A stretch of 57,570 nucleotides of DNA, from positions 315,652 through 373,221 of the forward strand of contig NW_003314391.1 of assembly GCF_000143415.4 (NCBI RefSeq), written 5' to 3'. The notes beneath the pieces are model-generated. The model made no database searches. It was not told the DNA's origin and was given only the letters and a program-made list of their open reading frames with translations. This document shows, piece by piece, positions 52,327 through 57,570 of this stretch. The position numbers and the translations under genes were made by a program. Origin of the DNA: Selaginella moellendorffii (taxonomy: Eukaryota; Streptophyta; Lycopodiopsida; Selaginellales; Selaginellaceae). The number at the start of each line of letters is the position of its first letter. Position 1 is the first letter of the stretch.

Positions 52327-52373
52327 CACGTGACAGATGCCACGTGTCACATGCCACGTGTCTATGCCACGTG
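52327..52373. promoter_or_regulatory. Four G-box (CACGTG) sites in 47 bp
   Basis: CACGTG occurs at 52327, 52341, 52355 and 52368, each within GCCACGTG, with 13-14 bp spacing. G-boxes bind plant bZIP and bHLH factors. This lies in retroelement-derived DNA next to the inverted repeat. Confidence 0.75.
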
Positions 52374-52379
52374 TCCATA

Positions 52380-54450
52380 GGAACCCGAGGTTCAGGGCCT
52401 TGGGCCACAAAACAAAGGAACGGTGCCAAACTCCCAAGCATGGAGCCAAGGAGTGACGGAACCGAACCACAGAGCAACTCCCAAGCATAAAGCCCAAGGA
52501 GCGAAAGGACAGGAGCCCGAAGCAACTTGGAACAGTCCTAGAGTAACCAGCATCCCAATGCTAGGACTAGCACGCAAAACGGAGCCAAACGAAGTCTAGC
52601 GCTATTTCAGCATACTGGTGGCCTAATGCGAGGACATGGGTACTCTACCAGCTAGCATGGAATGGAACTTGGGCTTAGACCCAAGCCGGACGCAGAACAA
52701 AGACAGGCACGCAAGCGGGAGCTAGACTATGCCTCAGGTTGGTCAGCCATGCTCGACCTACCCACTATCCCTACTATACATTTGGAACCCCCCAAAGCCA
52801 GCCCCCCCCCTGAGGAACACACGCTTTGGGCTTTCACCCCAAGCCTCCCTTAGTATCAGAAGTTAGTCTCTAGGACAAGCTCGAAACTTACCAAATATGG
52901 AATGTCTTTAAATTGCGAATTTGGACACAGGACGAACACCATTGTGTTCAAGCCAATCTCTACATTCCGTAGATATGCCAAATGAGCAAATCTGGACACT
53001 TTCCATAAATAGCATTTGGGACTGAAATAAGACTAACACAAAGGGCATGATAGCGAGGGTGTTTGGCAGACACAGTAAGCTATCATCTAGTGATATTGAG
53101 GGACCAATCTCAATATCACGGGGGTTCTTGATACTAGCAAGTGCAAGACAATGACACAAGTTTCTCAAACCAGGCCGAGTATGCTCAACAAGAAACACAT
53201 AGGGTTCCTACCTTATGTTTATCCAATCTAAGTGCATGTTCATTGACCAGTTTCTCAACTAGCTCAAGTGGTAAACTGATAATGGGTCCAGCAATACCGA
53301 CCTCCTGCCATCGTGGCAGTAAGGAAAGAATATCCGAAAGGACTAGCCGACAGGTAACTTTCGATACCCAAAGTCACATTCGCAACACTCTCCCCTAGGG
53401 AAGATCGACGTCCTCGTCGATGCATACTCGAGTCTAGAATACCGCCAAGGAAACAACTTTAGGAAAAGTTCACGGTATTCACACTATGTGAGAAATGCAC
53501 CAACTTAAATGAGTTAGGGGGAAACCTCTTTGTCTAACGCGGATGCGCTACCAGCTCAGACACCTTCCGGCCATCGCCAACAAGGAAATGACCAACGGAG
53601 TCAGCCACCCTTGCTGCTCTGGAAGTCACCCAGCTTACAAAAGTGTGATACGCCCCTGCCTGCAGGAACATAGAGAGAGAAGCCAGAGGCCCCAACCCTC
53701 CTGAGCAAAGAAACCAAACCCGTCGGTAAGGTTTAGATAGATTACTATAAACAGGCAGTTCGAGTTGTTTACACGGTCACGCCCTTTCACGAGAACAAGG
53801 AACATCGACAGAGAGGCGGGTTATGTGACCAGTCGACAGTAGCTACCCCATGACTAGAGATTTCACCATGCATACGAAGTGCCGAAGCCAGTCTGCCTAT
53901 ATCAGCCCAAAACTCAAACGATCACCAAACGAATGGACCATATCAAAGTCCGAGACACATGAATATCTCAGAAGCTTCAAGTATCAAGTGATTATTATCT
54001 TAGACGTAGACCAGAAAAGTATTCTAAGCAAGTTATCATCCGATAAACTAGTAGTATAGTACAGGAACCACCAAAATCATCATGTTTGGAAAACATAGGA
54101 TTGACTATCCAACAAAATTCAATAGCAAGTATATCATCAAGTAAACTCAAGGATGAAACTTAACTACCGAAGATAGCAGACAGTAAGGCAACAACTTACT
54201 AAAGATAACTCAAAGAAAACAAAGTATCATTGACTGACAAGCACAATGCTTGCAAATGTATCACCTGAAGGAAATAACATCCCAACCTATCAGAACTAAC
54301 TCGAGTAATAATCAATAGAACAGAATGAATGCGGTAAGATCAACAAACACCCATTCATGCCAACTATCACACTAGCCAATTCGAATAGATCCCAGCTAAC
54401 AACACTAACGAACTCAAGTTGCCTAAGCAAGTGTTAACAACATCCTAAGG
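52380..54450 (-). mobile_element. Patchwork of decayed LTR-retroelement DNA, mainly reverse orientation
   Basis: ACTATCCCTACTATACATTTGG and GCTTTGGGCTTTCA near 52763-52840 are the reverse complement of LTR sequence near 35118-35195. The block near 53385-53425, read on the minus strand, gives GACGAGGACGTCGATCTTCC and AGGGGAGAGTGTTG, a stretch common after pol in plant LTR elements. The block at 53815-54450 is a second copy of the repeat at 31420-33300. No intact frame is present. Confidence 0.6.
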
Positions 54451-54830
54451 CCCACAGGCTCGACCACTAAATCCCATTGTCCTCTGGGATTTCCTCACCA
54501 CATGATTGTGTCCTTGATCACTACACCAAAGGATTGTTCTTCTTCCTTTCCACAGTCTGGGACTTTGGGATAACATTTTGAAACACCATAGCCCTATGCG
54601 AGCTTTATAGGTACTCTCCCCACCTTCTGCCTTTGGGTGCTCTAACCATGAGCTTAGAGCGAGGTTCTATTGAGCCATGCTAGATATCCAAGTAAATAGT
54701 GCCACCCATGCTTGGATTGGGAGCATCGACCATTCGATCTCCTAAGGGAACTAGAGCTAGCTTTTGAACACTTAACCAAGCTACCTCACTTATCGGTCTG
54801 TATTCACTCTCACATTTTGCTCTAAAATGG
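54450..54830 (-). mobile_element. Decayed LTR fragment of the LARD-like family, reverse orientation
   Basis: Read on the minus strand it matches 35290-35640 of the LTR: the blocks around GATGCTCCCA, GGTGGCACTA, CTCTAAGC and CCCAAAGTCCCAGACTGTGG are shared with many changes. Confidence 0.75.
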
Positions 54831-57570
54831 ATCAATTGAAAAGCAAGCATTCAATGATTCAATGATGCAATGGTAGCAAGATGTTACTTTGACCAACACT
54901 AGGAGATCTACACTTGGTTGAGCAGTATGAGATGGATATTCTAGGACTTCTTATGGGGGTGGCACATGCCTAATCTTAAGGGCAACAACCAGGCTCACTA
55001 AGATCATGAGGCATATATGGATGCTCTTATAAGCACAAAAAGAATTAGTAGAAAGCCAAAAAACTGGTATGAAAAGGGCATCTAAACTGAAGTTTTTATT
55101 TATAATTTAATTACATTTAAAAGTTTTAAGTAATTATTAATTTCTACTTTTACCAGCTATTTTATAGAATAAACTGGAAATGCCAAAGACCGTTTCAAAA
55201 GTGGATACACTCAGAATTTAACTCATATTAATTTCTAGATAGAAAATTAAATTATTGCATAAATTGCACAATCTTTACATCCTTATATAGCATCCTCTCA
55301 GATCCGTACTCTTGGATGTTCTTGGTGGCCAATCAATTGAAAAGGAAAAGGGGTAATATTTTGCATTTGTGACTCCAACCTGTGGCCCAAAGCTTAATTG
55401 AGCCAAGCTCAATTAAATTTTTTATTGTTAGTAAATGAAAAAGCCATAAGGAAGGAAGAACTTTATGAGATGAAAAAACTCCTTGAATTATATAGAGTTG
55501 GCAAGAGAAAAAACATAAAACAAAAAAAAACCCTATGCAAGCTATTGTGCTCAAGACATTTCTGGTCTCCACCTCTTTCAGAGGCCTCCTCTCCAGCTTG
55601 AGCATGCCACACCCCAACAAAGGAAAAAGAAATAAAACTTTTAAAACTCTTCAGAGTCACCATCTTAGAAGATCTTGCCCCAACCTCTTTCATATCACCT
55701 GATCCAGGAGGTTGACACATGAGAATTAAAAACAGGTATCTTTACATCAGTTTTTTTACCTGATGTTTGCAATATCCACCTCGAAAGAGTGGCCTAAGTG
55801 GTTTCTACACTGCAAAAAGACCCTTCTCCTTGTACTGCCATTGCATTCCCTTCTTGTGCACGACCATGGCTACAGACACAGCCATGTTGGAGCTATAACA
55901 TCCAGGATGAAACTGGAAAGTGCGCTGAAGAAAAAAAAAACTCTTGCTGCCCTTGGAAACATAAGCAGGAATAACTGCAAGTAGCAAGCGAGCTCGCTCT
56001 ATCTTTGTTGCTCCCTATTGCAAGCCGAGGTCCAGGGATTGTAGCTACCATTCTGTGGGGGGAGCAAGTACATCACCATGTAGTTCTCTAGAAAGAAGCT
56101 CCTATGCTGTATGAAAGTTGACTGAACTTTGTAGTTGGTAGCACGTTTTTCTAAAGTTGTGATACTTCATTTTTAACACACAATCTGCTTTAAAAGCCTT
56201 CAGCAATGCAGCGTTGGAGTTCCATTGGAGATGAATTCCTGCAGCTCTCAATATAACACCCCAAAGAACATCTTTTCTTCCAATCTCTTGGATTCGCATT
56301 TGCCATTGCTGCCAGATCATCTACAGAGATCACTCTTTCGAAGCTCTGTGCCTACATTTCATTCACCAGCAATCCTCAACATGATTTTTCCCACAACCAT
56401 GGTTACTGAGTCTCCCCTGGACCTGTAATCTTGAGCCTCTGTAGATGATTATTTATGGCCATTTCTATAAATTCCACCAAGTTCTAGTTGTAGAGATGGA
56501 AGCATTCAAGGTTCTTCTTTGATCTTGATATCTCAATCTGCTTGGCCCGTGAATCCTCCTCCTCAAGCACAAGAGATGATGTCCATCCCAGGCTCCAAGT
56601 TTGTCAGTGCAGTTCCACCATATGGGAAGCCATACTTCACATCAAGCCAACAGGGCATTGGACAGATGGTAGAACAAATTCCATTGTTGCTAACCTTTTC
56701 TTGAGCCTTACACCAAATTTCCAATGCATAGCATGTATCCAAGATATCCAATTTACTTGTCAACACATCTGAAGTGCTATTAATTTTTCAAATCTCAAGT
56801 GTTAGGTGATGTCAGTAATGATAATTCTTCAATGATATAAATTTGATTCATAATATGAGTCAAGTTATATCCATAAGTGTGAACATTAACTGCAAACACT
56901 GCTCAATAATATTTAGAGCACGTGCCTATAGTTTAGGTTCTTGCACAACACAAAATAAATTTATAGATGAGGATCCATCCAATTTAACAGCATATTTAAT
57001 ATGGTAATATAACATGCCTTATTTATACTCTTTAAAGTTCTAGTAACGAATCTAAAACATGTATGAAATATTGATGAGAATGCATCCTTTATATAAAATT
57101 TGAAGAAATTAATATTATATCTCTAATAACTTAAACATTGACATGAGCTAGTTATATTATCATTAAAATATAAAAAATAAAGAATTATGATTGAGATAAA
57201 ATATATTTTTTATCATGATAAGATAAAATAGGATCTATGATATACTGATATGGTGATAGTGATATGATGATGTGGTGATTTAAGTTATTTGGAATGAATG
57301 GCTGCAAGTTAGCTGCCAAGATTATAGTTAAAGTAGCCATTGTTTGTGCTGAGCATGGGAGTGATTGAATGCACAAGAGATTGAGAGCAAATGATCATTT
57401 ACACGAGATTTAGGATGCAAGTGATTGAGCATGCAAAAAATTGAGTTGAGGGCACGAAAGATTTAGTGCAAGATCTAGAAGGGTGATGAAGAACTATGCT
57501 ACTTGGAATTTATCTAGAGGTATGACATCACTCTTAATCTTGTGTTTGCCACATTAACATTTAGTATGTT
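54831..57570. other. AT-rich DNA, no gene recognised
   Basis: Frames are short. A minus-strand frame at 56102-56320 and one at 56563-56766 are open, but I cannot place them in a family. The last 800 bp are very AT-rich with GATATGATGATGTGGTGAT-type runs near 57260. Confidence 0.4.

Noticed and set aside
53515-53575. tRNA-like sequence on the minus strand (GTCTGAGCTGGTAGCGCATCC)
   Set aside because: It has an A-box-like start but no acceptable anticodon stem, T arm or acceptor pairing, and it sits in retroelement debris.
56102-56766. Minus-strand frames as reverse-transcriptase or PPR relics
   Set aside because: A few Trp-rich strings look suggestive, but no motif could be aligned over more than a few residues.

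Overview
The window looks like nuclear DNA of a lycophyte, most likely Selaginella (S. moellendorffii-like). The grounds are compact plant genes with introns mostly of 50-170 bp, two long intronless pentatricopeptide repeat (PPR) genes of about 740 residues, plant families (class III peroxidase, UDP-glycosyltransferase, plant-type PEX1 and MED18) and a plant-type 25S rRNA fragment. Species is an inference; no organellar or bacterial gene was seen.

The left 27 kb is gene-rich and tightly packed. In order: aldo-keto reductase (-), PPR (+), PEX1 (+), a low-complexity ORF (+, doubtful), an L34e-superfamily membrane protein (-), PPR (-), class III peroxidase (-), a 4-exon protein of unknown function (-), a UDP-glycosyltransferase (+) and a short MFAP1 C-terminal gene (-). 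Spacing is extreme: one PPR stop codon lies 12 bp before the PEX1 start, and the peroxidase stop lies 63 bp before the next PPR start. Between them is a graveyard of broken genes: RsgA-type GTPase, MED18, DIM1 rRNA dimethylase, two PPR scraps facing each other, and scraps of the neighbouring peroxidase and unknown-function gene.

The right 30 kb is retrotransposon DNA. A 663-bp TRIM element (27289-27951) has 104-bp LTRs, a 5-bp target duplication and an internal 135-bp repeat. After AT-rich and decayed retroelement DNA (27.96-34.3 kb) comes a 17.75-kb nested structure. An old copy of a non-coding LTR family (33.3-34.3 plus 52.07-52.24 kb) is split by a younger member (34310-52061, LTRs 1804/1721 bp, target duplication ACTGC). 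That element is split by a second LTR element (38717-48830, LTRs 418 bp, target duplication GCGTG). The second element holds a 5'-truncated L1-like LINE (reverse transcriptase plus C-terminal zinc knuckle), two near-identical 1.64-kb units sharing the LINE 3' tail, and about 0.7 kb of antisense 25S rRNA.

The most interesting signal is in that inner cargo. The LINE and both 1.64-kb units each end in the same 16-bp sequence, ACAAAGTCGGACTAGA. In 25S rDNA (antisense strand) this sequence directly precedes the rRNA stretch that follows the last unit. The simplest reading is an rDNA-targeted LINE with a non-autonomous partner, inserted one behind another at one 25S site, and later carried into an LTR element as a read-through transcript. 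The window ends (54.8-57.57 kb) in AT-rich DNA where I recognise no gene.
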